A stretch of DNA of 39,017 bases from Rickettsiales bacterium (GCA_018659605.1 JABJMA010000031.1:1-39017); one strand, 5' to 3'; shown: positions 9,856-18,893, counted from the first letter of the stretch. Notes: generated from the letters alone by a model not told the origin. A program made the numbers and translations.

Positions 9856-9970
9856 AATAGTTCTATAAAAAATAAATCGGTCATTGATTTTGACTAACGA
9901 ATACTTTAAGTAAATATATCATTTTAGCAATAAAATTTTTCCAATCCATTTTGAGTTCACATAATCAATC

Positions 9971-11419
9971 ATGAAAGCAGAAATAAAAAACATAACTGAT
10001 TTATCAGAAAAAGATAAAATTAGCTCTACTTTCAATATTGAAATTGAACAGCATCTACTTGGCCATATTTTTACCAATAATAACGCCTTAAATAACGTAG
10101 TAGAGATTCTCAAAGCTGAATATTTTTACCACCCTCTACACCAAAAACTTTTTCAAATAATTATTGATTTTTCAAGTAAGGACCTACTGATCACACCTTT
10201 AACAATTAAGAATTTTTTAGCTGCAGAGAATAGCGGTGACCAAGAAAAAACAATAGAATATGTCAATAAACTTTTACTCAACAGCTCCTATATTTTTAAT
10301 ATTAAAGAATATGCCAAAATTATATGTAACTTAGCGCTAAAAAGACAATTAATAGATGTTGGATCAGATATCGTCACGAATGCTAAAGATGGAGGTAATA
10401 CTACAAATGTTGTGACATTAATAGAGGAAGCGGAGCAAAAATTATTCAACCTTGCCTCACAAGATGAATATGCGAGCGACTTTCAAAACATCTCAACATC
10501 ACTTAACCAAGCCCTTGAAGCTGCTGAAAGAGCTATAAGCGCCGGTGGCTTTACCGGCATCCCAACGCAATATTCTGATTTAGACAAAATGATTGGAGGT
10601 CTACAAAATTCAGATCTATTGATCCTTGCAGGAAGACCATCAATGGGTAAAACAGCCCTCGCTATAAACATCGCTTTAAACTCATGTCAATATTATAAAA
10701 AAGATAAATCTGAACAAAAAACAGTCGGCTTTTTCTCTCTTGAGATGTCTGCCGAGCAATTATCAGGTCGAATGATCGCCATGACATCTACCGTAAATGC
10801 TAAGAAATTTCGTAATGGGAATCTATCATCAGAGGATTTTGAACTGATAGTTAAAGCTCATAAAGAGCTATATGAACTACCATTCTTTATCGATGACACA
10901 CCAGCACAGACAATATCAGCTATCAGGACTAAAGCTCGAAGATTAAAACGAAAAAACAACCTTGCCCTTCTTGTGATAGATTATCTTCAGCTTATTCGTG
11001 GATCAAGCAGCAAAAGCAACGAGAATCGTGTCCAGGAAGTATCTGAAATTACACAAGGTTTAAAAGCAATTGCTAAAGAGCTAAATATTCCAGTTATAGC
11101 TCTCTCACAGCTATCTCGTGCAGTAGAGCAAAGAGAAGATAAAAGACCTCAATTATCCGATCTTCGTGAATCTGGAACCATTGAGCAAGACTCTGATCTA
11201 GTGTGCTTTATCTATAGAGAGCAATATTACACTGAGAGAAAAAAACCAAGTGAAGGCCATAAAGATATGGAAAAATGGCAACAAAGTATGGACGCCGTAT
11301 TAAACAAAGCCGAAATAATGATAGCCAAAAATCGTCATGGGCCAGTTGGAAATATATATCTCCATTTTGATCCAAATACAACTAAGTTTAGCAATCTGCA
11401 AACAAATAACACCTATTAA
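9971..11419 (+). CDS. dnaB: Replicative DNA helicase DnaB
   Basis: Hexameric helicase that unwinds DNA ahead of the replisome. The 482-residue protein has the N-terminal DnaB domain (IEIEQHLLGHIF near residue 23, PLHQKLFQII near residue 55) and a C-terminal RecA-like domain. Walker A is GRPSMGKT at residues 221-228, FFSLEMSAEQL is the H1a region, LLVIDYLQLI is Walker B, and ALSQLSRAVEQR and LRESGTIEQDSD follow near the C-terminus. There is no intein. It is transcribed away from pdhA. A possible TTGACT -35 at 9890-9895 has only poorly spaced -10 candidates, so no promoter is called. The dnaE gene lies about 10 kb downstream. Confidence 0.98.
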   Translation: MKAEIKNITDLSEKDKISSTFNIEIEQHLLGHIFTNNNALNNVVEILKAEYFYHPLHQKLFQIIIDFSSKDLLITPLTIKNFLAAENSGDQEKTIEYVNKLLLNSSYIFNIKEYAKIICNLALKRQLIDVGSDIVTNAKDGGNTTNVVTLIEEAEQKLFNLASQDEYASDFQNISTSLNQALEAAERAISAGGFTGIPTQYSDLDKMIGGLQNSDLLILAGRPSMGKTALAINIALNSCQYYKKDKSEQKTVGFFSLEMSAEQLSGRMIAMTSTVNAKKFRNGNLSSEDFELIVKAHKELYELPFFIDDTPAQTISAIRTKARRLKRKNNLALLVIDYLQLIRGSSSKSNENRVQEVSEITQGLKAIAKELNIPVIALSQLSRAVEQREDKRPQLSDLRESGTIEQDSDLVCFIYREQYYTERKKPSEGHKDMEKWQQSMDAVLNKAEIMIAKNRHGPVGNIYLHFDPNTTKFSNLQTNNTY

Positions 11420-11509
11420 ATTACATAAAAAAACTTCCCATTCCTTTTATAAATGATAGGATTATTATACTCAACTTAGAATGTATTTTACAAAACATGT
11501 AATTTTCCT

Positions 11510-11538
11510 TTGCACTTATCGCAGTATACGTGTATAAT
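11510..11538 (+). promoter_or_regulatory. Near-consensus sigma70 promoter for the ankyrin-like/orphan gene pair
   Basis: TTGCAC at 11510-11515 and TATAAT at 11533-11538 are separated by 17 bases, an almost perfect vegetative promoter. The predicted start is near 11545, leaving a leader of about 20 bases before the ATG at 11565. It is one of the best promoter matches in the window and serves genes of unknown function rather than a housekeeping operon. Confidence 0.75.
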
Positions 11539-11564
11539 GGGTAAAAATTTTTTTAATACAGAGA

Positions 11565-11897
11565 ATGAAAGAGAATGTGATTGCCGTAAAGCTTAATTCA
11601 TTTACAAAAGATAAAGTTAAAAACTTGATATCTTCTGCTGAAAAAAATATAGATAATGATTGTAATAGCAGCCTTAAATACCTTAAGGAAGCTGAGTACT
11701 ATATGAAACATCAATATAGCTTTGATGATATTTTCAATGGAGCACTGGTTGATTTATTTGGTTATGGAACAGGATGTCCTTTACTACATTTAATCAAACG
11801 TGGCGCGAATAAAACACTGATTCTTTTCTTCATCAAGTTAGGCGTTAACCCTTCTTATAAATCTAATATTGATGATGAATTTTTAAGCTTTGGTTAA
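11565..11897 (+). CDS. Small protein with one ankyrin-like repeat
   Basis: A 110-residue soluble protein. The segment from about residue 68 to 101 (GTGCPLLHLIKRG, then ILFFIKLGVNPSYK) follows the ankyrin repeat pattern of TPLHxAxxxG, LLxxGADPN. Only one full repeat is visible, so it may be a remnant or the N-terminal part of a formerly longer ankyrin protein. The first 65 residues are a lysine-rich helical region with no recognised domain. A near-consensus promoter lies 27 bases upstream, and the orphan gene follows after 26 bases in the same direction, suggesting a two-gene unit. Ankyrin proteins are common T4SS effectors in Rickettsiales, and the T4SS block lies next door; an effector role here is inference only. 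Confidence 0.65.
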   Translation: MKENVIAVKLNSFTKDKVKNLISSAEKNIDNDCNSSLKYLKEAEYYMKHQYSFDDIFNGALVDLFGYGTGCPLLHLIKRGANKTLILFFIKLGVNPSYKSNIDDEFLSFG

Positions 11898-11923
11898 TTA
11901 CGAGAATAATGAGAGACTAAATT

Positions 11924-12421
11924 ATGACTGCAACAACAAACACAATACAAAGTACATCTCTACAATATTTATCCGAGGATCCTGACACATTCTCAGAAAT
12001 GTTAGACCATCATATTGTAGCATATGGTGATAGAAAATTATCACATAATCAGCTAATTGAGATCTATAAGGATTGTAATATTACAAATTTTATGCGTAGC
12101 TTCGATACCTTGAATATTGCTATGACCCTATTTCAAAACGTACTTATTCCTGCTTTAAGAGATAAAGAGATATCTCCTGAATTGGTTAAAGATAACCTTA
12201 GTTACCAAACAAAAGAGGGAAATACTATCAATGCAGCAGAAATGTTATTAATACTTGATAGAAAATTTGACAAAGATTCTCATCCTGTGCAAAATCAGTA
12301 TATTAACTCACTAATAAATACTTTGAAGATAGATCTAAAAATACAACCAAGTGAAACCTTTAAGATCAGGTTAGAAAGATTTAACCCCGCAGAAAAAGCT
12401 AACGTAATAAACCTAAACTAA
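11924..12421 (+). CDS. Hypothetical protein, orphan, beside the T4SS genes
   Basis: A 165-residue soluble protein that I do not recognise. It has no signal peptide and no hydrophobic segment. It appears mostly helical, with alternating charged and leucine-rich stretches (for example LIEIYKDCNITNFM and AEMLLILDRKF) and a Thr/Ser-rich N-terminus. It follows the ankyrin-like gene by 26 bases on the same strand and is convergent with virD4, whose stop lies 84 bases away. A weak purine-rich GAGAGAC precedes its ATG. Linkage to the ankyrin-like protein and to the secretion ATPase genes makes a secreted protein possible, but nothing in its sequence shows that. Base composition is like that of its neighbours. 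Confidence 0.6.
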   Translation: MTATTNTIQSTSLQYLSEDPDTFSEMLDHHIVAYGDRKLSHNQLIEIYKDCNITNFMRSFDTLNIAMTLFQNVLIPALRDKEISPELVKDNLSYQTKEGNTINAAEMLLILDRKFDKDSHPVQNQYINSLINTLKIDLKIQPSETFKIRLERFNPAEKANVINLN

Positions 12422-12505
12422 TAATCCGATATTACTCATAACAGCAGATTCTTTCCTTCATATTAGCTCTGCAGTATTAGATATATAGCAATTATTGATC
12501 AGATA

Positions 12506-14284
12506 CTAATTAACCTTCTTCGTACTATTTGATTTTTTTGATGCCACTGAGCCACGATCTGGTATATATGGCTCTTGCTTAGGTATATTAACCTTTGGTA
12601 GCAACTTCCTAGTAAAAAACTTATCTTTATAATAAAATATTTTCTTACTTTTTATTGGAGGACTTGCCTCTATTAATAATATTTGCTCATCACGTGGTAA
12701 ATTAATAACCTCCTGTGGCAACAGTAATGCACGCTGAGTTTCTGATACATGTAATGATCTAGATGCTGGATTTAGATCAAAGAATTTAGGCTTATTGACA
12801 GATTCCTGCTCTACCGTTTTATTACCAATTAATTGCGAAATCAAGTTAGCTGTCTCTACATTATTAGCTGCAAATGTTATACGATATGTTGCATTTGATA
12901 AAAATGAGTTCATTCCAGATTCTTCATATGTTCCCTTCAATTGCTCCGTGTCTTGAATAATTAAAAACAATCTAACATTATAACCTCTAAAATAAGCAAT
13001 TCCAGATTGAAACTGCTCCATCTTTCCAAGCGTAGGAAACTCATCCATCATAAATAAAACACCAAATTTATCCTCTTTAGTTGGTGTACGTTGCGATAAT
13101 GCCGCTGCAGCTTGCTGATAGAAAATTTTCATCAGAGGTTGCAATCTATGAATGTTATCAGGTGTTAAACCAACAAAAACCGTAGTCTGCTTTCTTTTAA
13201 AATCCCTAATATCAAAATCACTACGAGCAGTAGTAGCATCAATCAATGGATTCGACCATAACTCTAAAGATGAATTTGCAGTTGATATTACACCCGAGCG
13301 TTCCTTATCAGCCTTTTGCAGAAATGCAGCTATATTCATATATGCAACAGGATGAATATCATTACCTAACGTATCAAGTACTACAGCTAAATTATACACA
13401 ACATCATCACTTCTTAATGTTCTAACTACTTCACCAAAGGACTTAATTTTAGTATCATCAGCAAGAAGATAAAGCATTACACCTACAATTAATGACCTAG
13501 CCTCATTCTGCCAGAATTCTTGCTCAGGCAATAATAAATTAGCTATTTTCTGAACATCATCTACCATTTTGCCCATCTCAGGAGATATAAAGTCAAGAGG
13601 GTTATAACAATGACTAATACCTTCCGGTGAAGCTGGATTCCATAAATATGTTTCTTGTTTCAACTTAGTTTTCCTATATCCACTAGTTAATTCATAATTT
13701 TCTAATTTTATATCATGCACCACAACTGAATCTTGCCAAAAGAGTAAGTTTGGAATTACAAATCCTACACCCTTACCAGAACCTGTTGGCGCAAATAACA
13801 AACAATGTTGATAACCATCAGCAATAAGAAAACCCTTATTATTACGACCTAAAAGCATACCTTTTTTACTTCTGAGGCCAGCTTGCTTAAGATGCTTCTC
13901 TGTTGCCCATTTAGCATCTCCATGAATTTTTTCCTTTCCTTTAAAGGGTCTAAAATCCATAATTGGGGCCCGAAATAAGAAAAAGTTAAGGATCAAAATA
14001 GCATTAGGAACAAAGGTGGATAAGAAAAGCTTGAGAACAAAATTTTGATCGTCTCTAATCTCCAGCTTACTCTTATTCTCCAAATAAAAATTCCAATAAT
14101 AAGAAAAATATTTCCACAATAATGCTGGCTGCTCAGATATGGCGTGATCTTTTATAATGGAAAATACAACCTGATAACCATTAATTGTAGCAATTGCACT
14201 TACTGTCATTGCATAAAAAGTCAGTAAAATTATGATACAAAAAAGAATAATAAAAATAACTAGATTCTTAGCTCTATAATCCAT
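12506..14284 (-). CDS. virD4: Type IV secretion coupling protein VirD4 (RvhD4)
   Basis: Coupling ATPase that recruits substrates to the type IV secretion channel at the inner membrane. The 592 residues begin with two membrane segments (about 8-34 and 86-104). The nucleotide-binding domain follows, with Walker A APTGSGKG at residues 165-172 and Walker B LFMMDEFPTLGKM near residue 405. Between them lie the HDIKLENYELTSGYR and NPLDFISPE regions typical of VirD4/TraG proteins. The C-terminal tail is lysine- and proline-rich. It is the last gene of the leftward virB8-virB9-virB10-virB11-virD4 block, 9 bases after virB11, as in the rickettsial rvh locus. Substrates are unknown; neighbouring effector candidates are discussed in the findings. 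Confidence 0.96.
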   Translation of the reverse strand: MDYRAKNLVIFIILFCIIILLTFYAMTVSAIATINGYQVVFSIIKDHAISEQPALLWKYFSYYWNFYLENKSKLEIRDDQNFVLKLFLSTFVPNAILILNFFLFRAPIMDFRPFKGKEKIHGDAKWATEKHLKQAGLRSKKGMLLGRNNKGFLIADGYQHCLLFAPTGSGKGVGFVIPNLLFWQDSVVVHDIKLENYELTSGYRKTKLKQETYLWNPASPEGISHCYNPLDFISPEMGKMVDDVQKIANLLLPEQEFWQNEARSLIVGVMLYLLADDTKIKSFGEVVRTLRSDDVVYNLAVVLDTLGNDIHPVAYMNIAAFLQKADKERSGVISTANSSLELWSNPLIDATTARSDFDIRDFKRKQTTVFVGLTPDNIHRLQPLMKIFYQQAAAALSQRTPTKEDKFGVLFMMDEFPTLGKMEQFQSGIAYFRGYNVRLFLIIQDTEQLKGTYEESGMNSFLSNATYRITFAANNVETANLISQLIGNKTVEQESVNKPKFFDLNPASRSLHVSETQRALLLPQEVINLPRDEQILLIEASPPIKSKKIFYYKDKFFTRKLLPKVNIPKQEPYIPDRGSVASKKSNSTKKVN

Positions 14285-14293
14285 ATCTTTACT

Positions 14294-15277
14294 CTATGCC
14301 AAATCTTTATGTTTATAATAAATCTCAGATATAAATCTTTTTCCTCCCGACCCTCTCTTTAATTGTACTACTATATCAACTACTCCTAAGATATAATCTC
14401 TTATTTGATCTGGAGGGATTCCAAGACCTGCTTGCATTACCATTAATTTCAATTGCTCCAATGCCATTTTAGGGGTATCTGCATGCAGCGTAGAGATTGA
14501 ACCAGGATGACCTGTATTTATAGCCCTTAAAAAACTAAATGCTTCAGCACCACGTAACTCTCCAACAATAATTCTATCTGGCCTAAGACGTAAACATGCT
14601 TCAATTAGATCTTGGGTTGAAAGATCAGCTCTACCTTGACCACCTTTAGATGCTAATAGATGAACTCTATTAGGATGCTGGAGATCTATCTCTCTTGCAT
14701 CCTCAACTGTAATTAAACGCTCGTCAGTTGGTATTGATCTTAATGCTGCATTTGTGAAAGTAGTTTTTCCTGTTGATGTACCGCCACTAATGATAATATT
14801 TTTTTTCATAGTAATGGCATTTTGAAGAAATTCTTTAGTTTTACTTTCCTTCAGTAATTTTGCTAATGCAATTGAATCTGTATCAATCACTTCTTCCATT
14901 ACACATGAGTCAAAAGCTCCCATTTTATCATAATCTTCTAAAGTCCATTTTAATGGAGACTGCTTTCTAATAGAAAATATTGTGGTGTTCTGTTCACATG
15001 CAGGTGGTATAACAATTTGCACTCTGTATCCAGCCGGTAATGTTGCTGATAATAATGGTTGTTCCTCACTAATTCTCTGCTCTGTAGACTGAGCTATAAG
15101 CCTTGCAAGCGCAAGTAAATGACCATGACCAAACTCTGGCACTAACTCTCTTCTTATATCACCCATCTTCTCAACCCATGCTTCACCGGGCTGATTAATA
15201 GATATTTCATTAACCCCTTCTTCACTAAATATTTTTTTTAACGGGCTTAAATAGGTTTCTAGCGCTGCTATTGTCAT
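14294..15277 (-). CDS. virB11: Type IV secretion ATPase VirB11
   Basis: Hexameric cytoplasmic traffic ATPase that powers the T4SS together with VirB4 and VirD4. The 327-residue protein has an N-terminal domain (INQPGEAWVEKMG near residue 27) and a RecA-like domain. Walker A is GGTSTGKT at residues 165-172, the Asp box is LITVEDAREIDL, Walker B is RPDRIIVGELRGAEAF, and the His box is GHPGSISTLHADTP. Its ATG overlaps the stop of virB10 by four bases (ATGA), and virD4 follows after 9 bases. Length and motifs match the family throughout. Confidence 0.97.
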   Translation of the reverse strand: MTIAALETYLSPLKKIFSEEGVNEISINQPGEAWVEKMGDIRRELVPEFGHGHLLALARLIAQSTEQRISEEQPLLSATLPAGYRVQIVIPPACEQNTTIFSIRKQSPLKWTLEDYDKMGAFDSCVMEEVIDTDSIALAKLLKESKTKEFLQNAITMKKNIIISGGTSTGKTTFTNAALRSIPTDERLITVEDAREIDLQHPNRVHLLASKGGQGRADLSTQDLIEACLRLRPDRIIVGELRGAEAFSFLRAINTGHPGSISTLHADTPKMALEQLKLMVMQAGLGIPPDQIRDYILGVVDIVVQLKRGSGGKRFISEIYYKHKDLA

Positions 15278-16611
15278 TCCAGTATTAATAAACCATTCTG
15301 AGATTTAGCTGGTGGAAAAACTAAATCCTGATTAACAAAAACATTTATTCTTGTACCCTGAGGAACAGTAATAGTTGGTGTCACATTAAGCATATTTGAT
15401 AATATAGTATCTGCTGTACTACTAATTGTATTTATAATTTCATCAGCAGCAAAGTCAGTAGCTGACCCCGATGTGGTTGTGTCACCATCCTCCTCCTCAG
15501 TAACTGACAATTCTGAATCTCCGGTTGCGCCCTCTAATGCTATTGCCGTTCCTACAGTAATTAGACTTAATAATATTGAATTATTAAATAACTCTAGATA
15601 TTTATTATCTACATTTCCAGGCACACCAGCTCTTCCGAATTGATCAGTTGACATAGAATTTATAGCTATATCTACTGCATCAGGCCTAATTAAACGCTCC
15701 CAGCTTATCAATACTCTTGTTTGACCAGTATCAACAGAGCCTGAATAAGACCCTATTAATCTTGATCCCTTAGGTATCAATATATGACGTCCTGTCTCAG
15801 CATATACATCCTGTGAAACCAGACCTCTTACGCTTCCTGGAAAATCAGTATTTATGGCTGTTTCTAATACAGCTTCAACTATCTTACCTTGAATTATTGT
15901 TCTATCTGTATGAAAAACTTTTGTTGCCTCAATTGACGCAAATGTTGTTGGGTTTATTAAATAATCATTACTAGAGCTTTGAGTTGCACCTCCAGAATTT
16001 AATAGCATCATACTTTGTTGCTGTTTTTTTCCTCCTGCTGCGCCTGTAGGACTATCTGAATCTGCAAAATCAGGGGATTTAAAATCATCCTTCTTCTTAT
16101 TACTTTGCTTAGTTTGATCTCCAGCTTGTTGCTTATTAGGAGTTATACTAGCTGTATCTTTATTACCAATTTGAGCAACATTTATATCTGGTGCCTTAAA
16201 CTCAGGAATAATGGCTTCTGTTTTTGGTAGATCAATCTTAATATTATCCATAGGTGGTAACTTAGGAATATCAATATCAGGAACATCCACTGCTGCATTA
16301 CTTTCGCTAATATCAGGATCTAATGCCTCTACTATTGGGGCTAATGATTCTTTCGGAGGCTTCGCTACATTTACCTTTATTTCCTTTCCATCTTTATCGA
16401 CTTTTTTCTCCTTAACAGGCTCCTCTATGACATCACCTGACTTTGAATAGAAAAAAAATCCTGCTATCGCTGCTACTATAACAAGTAGAACAATTCGTAC
16501 AGCCTTGCTACTCTTTGCAGAGCCAACCTCAGTTTTAGAATCATCTATAGCTGTAGTATAATCCTCATCACCAAAATTGGCATCATCTATATTGGTCAAA
16601 TCTTCAGACAC
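15274..16611 (-). CDS. virB10: Type IV secretion protein VirB10
   Basis: Core-complex protein that spans both membranes and opens the outer-membrane pore in response to ATPase activity. The 445 residues include an acidic cytoplasmic N-terminus, one membrane helix at about residues 38-55, and a long proline-, lysine- and aspartate-rich periplasmic linker (about 60-200). The C-terminal VirB10/TrbI domain carries AVLETAINTDFPGSVRGLVSQDVY, then HILIPKGSRLIGSY, RVLISWERLIRPDA, and near the end the antenna/lever part ITVPQGTRINVFVNQDLVF. It begins one base after the virB9 stop and overlaps virB11 by four bases, so translation is probably coupled through the block. Confidence 0.96.
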   Translation of the reverse strand: MSEDLTNIDDANFGDEDYTTAIDDSKTEVGSAKSSKAVRIVLLVIVAAIAGFFFYSKSGDVIEEPVKEKKVDKDGKEIKVNVAKPPKESLAPIVEALDPDISESNAAVDVPDIDIPKLPPMDNIKIDLPKTEAIIPEFKAPDINVAQIGNKDTASITPNKQQAGDQTKQSNKKKDDFKSPDFADSDSPTGAAGGKKQQQSMMLLNSGGATQSSSNDYLINPTTFASIEATKVFHTDRTIIQGKIVEAVLETAINTDFPGSVRGLVSQDVYAETGRHILIPKGSRLIGSYSGSVDTGQTRVLISWERLIRPDAVDIAINSMSTDQFGRAGVPGNVDNKYLELFNNSILLSLITVGTAIALEGATGDSELSVTEEEDGDTTTSGSATDFAADEIINTISSTADTILSNMLNVTPTITVPQGTRINVFVNQDLVFPPAKSQNGLLILE

Positions 16612-16612
16612 T

Positions 16613-17506
16613 TTAGTAAGTTACCCCTGTTATATTATCATTAAATATACATACCACTTCTTTATTATTACGAAGCGAATATTGCCAAGATGTATTATTA
16701 ATTACCACTTGGTTATCTATTATTCTATAATCAGCTATAATCTCCATTCCATCTTGATTCACCACAAATATATCTGGCAGAATATTTGAATCAAAAACAA
16801 AATAAGTATTTACACCATCGTCATATACCATGAATGGTTTAATAGGACTGTTCTGATCTCCTACCATACTATATTTATAGTTTTTAGGCAAGCTCTCAGT
16901 ACTTAGTTCTATGACCTCTTCGATATTTTGGACTGGCTCAACCTCAGGAGTAACTAATAGCTCTACCTCAGGAGTAACTATTGCCTCAATCTCAACTGGA
17001 GCAGCTATAATAGATGAGACAACTTCTTTTTTAGGTTGCTTTGTATCTACAACTTTAATCGGTTTACGAATTTTTACTGAATTCATATAATCATAGACTG
17101 AATCAGGGTAAAAGAATTTAACTACAAAAGCTAATTTAGGATCTGCATATTCTGACTTCTTACTACTTGAAAAAATTTCAAAATGATATTGATGCTTATC
17201 TGTTATGATCGTCATATTTGTTGAAACACCTATTTGATACGGCTTGATAAATAGTCTTCTCCCTACTTTCTTTACATTCCATGAATAGCGGTCTCCTAAT
17301 GTTATAATATTAATATTCTCATCCTCAGGAAACTCGATATATGACTGATAGTTATAATGAAATGTTAGATAAAAAATCTCACTTGGACTATATATCAAAG
17401 TCTTAATCCGTGAATCAGTTGAAACAGGCACATAACCATATGAGGAAAATGCAAACAACCAAAAGCTTAGATATAGAAAAAATCTATTTAATATTAAACT
17501 CATCAT
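16613..17506 (-). CDS. virB9: Type IV secretion protein VirB9
   Basis: Outer-membrane-associated core-complex component of the T4SS. The 297 residues start with a signal peptide (hydrophobic to about residue 24, with SSYGYV near the cleavage zone). The N-terminal VirB9/CagX domain (IKTLIYSPSEIFYLTFHYNYQ, then the GDRYSWNVKKVGRRLFIKP region) and the C-terminal beta-rich domain (YKYSMVG near residue 211, then VYDDGVNTYFVF) are both present. Between them is an acidic linker with a near-duplication of VTPEVE, encoded by a repeated ctcaggagtaacta at about 16948 and 16969. It overlaps the end of virB8 by 23 bases, and virB10 follows after one base. Confidence 0.93.
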   Translation of the reverse strand: MMSLILNRFFLYLSFWLFAFSSYGYVPVSTDSRIKTLIYSPSEIFYLTFHYNYQSYIEFPEDENINIITLGDRYSWNVKKVGRRLFIKPYQIGVSTNMTIITDKHQYHFEIFSSSKKSEYADPKLAFVVKFFYPDSVYDYMNSVKIRKPIKVVDTKQPKKEVVSSIIAAPVEIEAIVTPEVELLVTPEVEPVQNIEEVIELSTESLPKNYKYSMVGDQNSPIKPFMVYDDGVNTYFVFDSNILPDIFVVNQDGMEIIADYRIIDNQVVINNTSWQYSLRNNKEVVCIFNDNITGVTY

Positions 17507-18191
17507 TAATTTTATAAAATGTTACCTGAAAACCCAACGGATTTACTAAGCGCTCTTCAAATTCTAGATTCAAATTAACGAATCTATACTTCATGATAAT
17601 AACCTTATGCTCTTCTTTTACAAGGCGATTTTGCTGAATGTGCTGAATAAGTAATCTAACTTGCTTCGTGGCTAAAGATTTGGCTCTATCAGCCTTATTT
17701 GTAATATCTATAACAGATTTAATTTTTGCCTTTATTGTAGTCTTCCTACCAAACATATTAATAGGGCTATCGGCATTTCTTTTATTTGTTTGCTTGTAAA
17801 AACCTTTAAAGACGCCTCCTGATGAAAGCACCCTGACAACAGTAAAGTAATTATATACATAATCTCGAAAATCATAATTCTCTCGAGCTCTTACATATTT
17901 ATATATAAAAAAATTATTTACCGCCTCTTTAGAGGTGTATTCCGCCTTGGTTTTCTGATCTACTACTGTAGGAATACCTGACTTCTGCTCAATCTCTACC
18001 ACAAAAGGATCTACAGTTTTTTTCTGGCTAATGAGGTTAATATAAACCACCCCCATAAACATAACAAACACTGTAGCCAACAAAAAAAGCATCAAAAAAT
18101 TTCTTTGGTATATAGCTATGCTATACCTATCAGTATACCAATTATGGCTTCCTGACTTACTCTTTACTTTCTTCTTATTTTTTGTTACCAT
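17484..18191 (-). CDS. virB8: Type IV secretion protein VirB8
   Basis: Inner-membrane assembly factor of the T4SS. The 235-residue protein has a short lysine-rich cytoplasmic N-terminus (KNKKKVKSKSG), a typical WYTDRYSIAIYQRNFLMLF segment leading into one membrane helix at about residues 32-52, and a periplasmic NTF2-like domain (NFFIYKYVRARENYDFRDYVYNY near residue 91 and a C-terminal NPLGFQVTFYKINDE). This is the usual VirB8 layout. It is the first gene of the T4SS block. A candidate promoter lies in the 66-base gap behind tsaB. No VirB2, VirB3, VirB4, VirB6 or VirB7 gene is seen here; in Rickettsiales these are often at separate loci. Confidence 0.92.
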   Translation of the reverse strand: MVTKNKKKVKSKSGSHNWYTDRYSIAIYQRNFLMLFLLATVFVMFMGVVYINLISQKKTVDPFVVEIEQKSGIPTVVDQKTKAEYTSKEAVNNFFIYKYVRARENYDFRDYVYNYFTVVRVLSSGGVFKGFYKQTNKRNADSPINMFGRKTTIKAKIKSVIDITNKADRAKSLATKQVRLLIQHIQQNRLVKEEHKVIIMKYRFVNLNLEFEERLVNPLGFQVTFYKINDEFNIK

Positions 18192-18227
18192 TATGTCGAA
18201 ATTAGGATAAGAATATTACTATTGATT

Positions 18228-18255
18228 ATGATATATAGAAGTTTATTTTGTGCAA
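18228..18255 (-). promoter_or_regulatory. Candidate promoter for the virB8-virD4 block
   Basis: On the minus strand TTGCAC (18250-18255) and TATCAT (18228-18233) are 16 bases apart, about 30 bases before the expected leader of virB8. The -35 is identical to that of the ankyrin-like/orphan unit. The promoter starts three bases beyond the tsaB stop, so the T4SS block could be read both from it and by read-through from tsaB. Confidence 0.42.
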
Positions 18256-18257
18256 TG

Positions 18258-18893
18258 CTATTTTACAGTAAATATAGTTTTTTTTAGATAAAAAGCTTCT
18301 AAAGCTATACCTAACCCTTGTAAATAAGAGCACTCCCTAAATACCACCTCTGATACAAAATTACTATTAAGAGACTTTACGCCTTTGCAACCGAAATACT
18401 CCTCCACCCTTTCTTGATTAAACTCTCCGCAAATCACTCCATTATCTTGAACCAAGCCTGATATACTCTCCAATGATGCTACGCCGATATTATCAACATT
18501 ATTGCAGGGCACGATATTTCTATAATAATATTCTCCATTTTTCTTACTATCTACAAGGATCAGTACCTGTCCAAAAGACATATTCTTATACTGCACAAAA
18601 TACGCATCAAATAAAGTGATTGGTATAATATTTATATTCAAAGATATTTTGAGACCAAGCACCAAAGATATACCAACTCTTATTCCAGTATAACTACCTG
18701 GCCCAGTGATAATAAAAATATTATCAATTACTTCCATTCCTACATTATAATCCTTAAGGAACTTTTCAATCAATGGGATTAGATTTTGTGAATGTGAGTT
18801 ATAATCATCCGACTTGTAACTTGAATACTCTCCTTGATGATCACTATATATTGTAGGATATGGAGTTGTTGTATTAACCAATAAGTTTATCAT
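18258..18893 (-). CDS. tsaB: tRNA threonylcarbamoyladenosine biosynthesis protein TsaB
   Basis: Partner of TsaD and TsaE in making N6-threonylcarbamoyladenosine at position 37 of tRNAs reading ANN codons. The 211 residues show the ASKHA-type N-terminus (INLLVNTTTPYP), a serine/histidine-rich SHSQNLIPLIEKFL near residue 34, and the hallmark GPGSYTGIRVGISLVLGL near residue 64. The C-terminal half is poorly conserved, as is usual for TsaB. It lies 48 bases after the tRNA-Phe gene and 66 bases before virB8, all on the minus strand. The TsaD and TsaE partners are not in the window. An ordinary TsaB in an unusual place beside a secretion locus. Confidence 0.9.
   Translation of the reverse strand: MINLLVNTTTPYPTIYSDHQGEYSSYKSDDYNSHSQNLIPLIEKFLKDYNVGMEVIDNIFIITGPGSYTGIRVGISLVLGLKISLNINIIPITLFDAYFVQYKNMSFGQVLILVDSKKNGEYYYRNIVPCNNVDNIGVASLESISGLVQDNGVICGEFNQERVEEYFGCKGVKSLNSNFVSEVVFRECSYLQGLGIALEAFYLKKTIFTVK

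Noticed and set aside
9890-9920. dnaB promoter from TTGACT at 9890
   Set aside because: No good -10 at 16-18 bases; the best candidate is 19 bases away and weak.
12422-12505. Possible terminator between the orphan gene and virD4 (GCAGA/TCTGC)
   Set aside because: Only a five-base stem with a 19-base loop and no T-run.
16945-16990. Repeated ctcaggagtaacta within virB9
   Set aside because: Two short copies coding for VTPEVE in the acidic linker; ordinary low-complexity linker drift, so not listed as a separate repeat.
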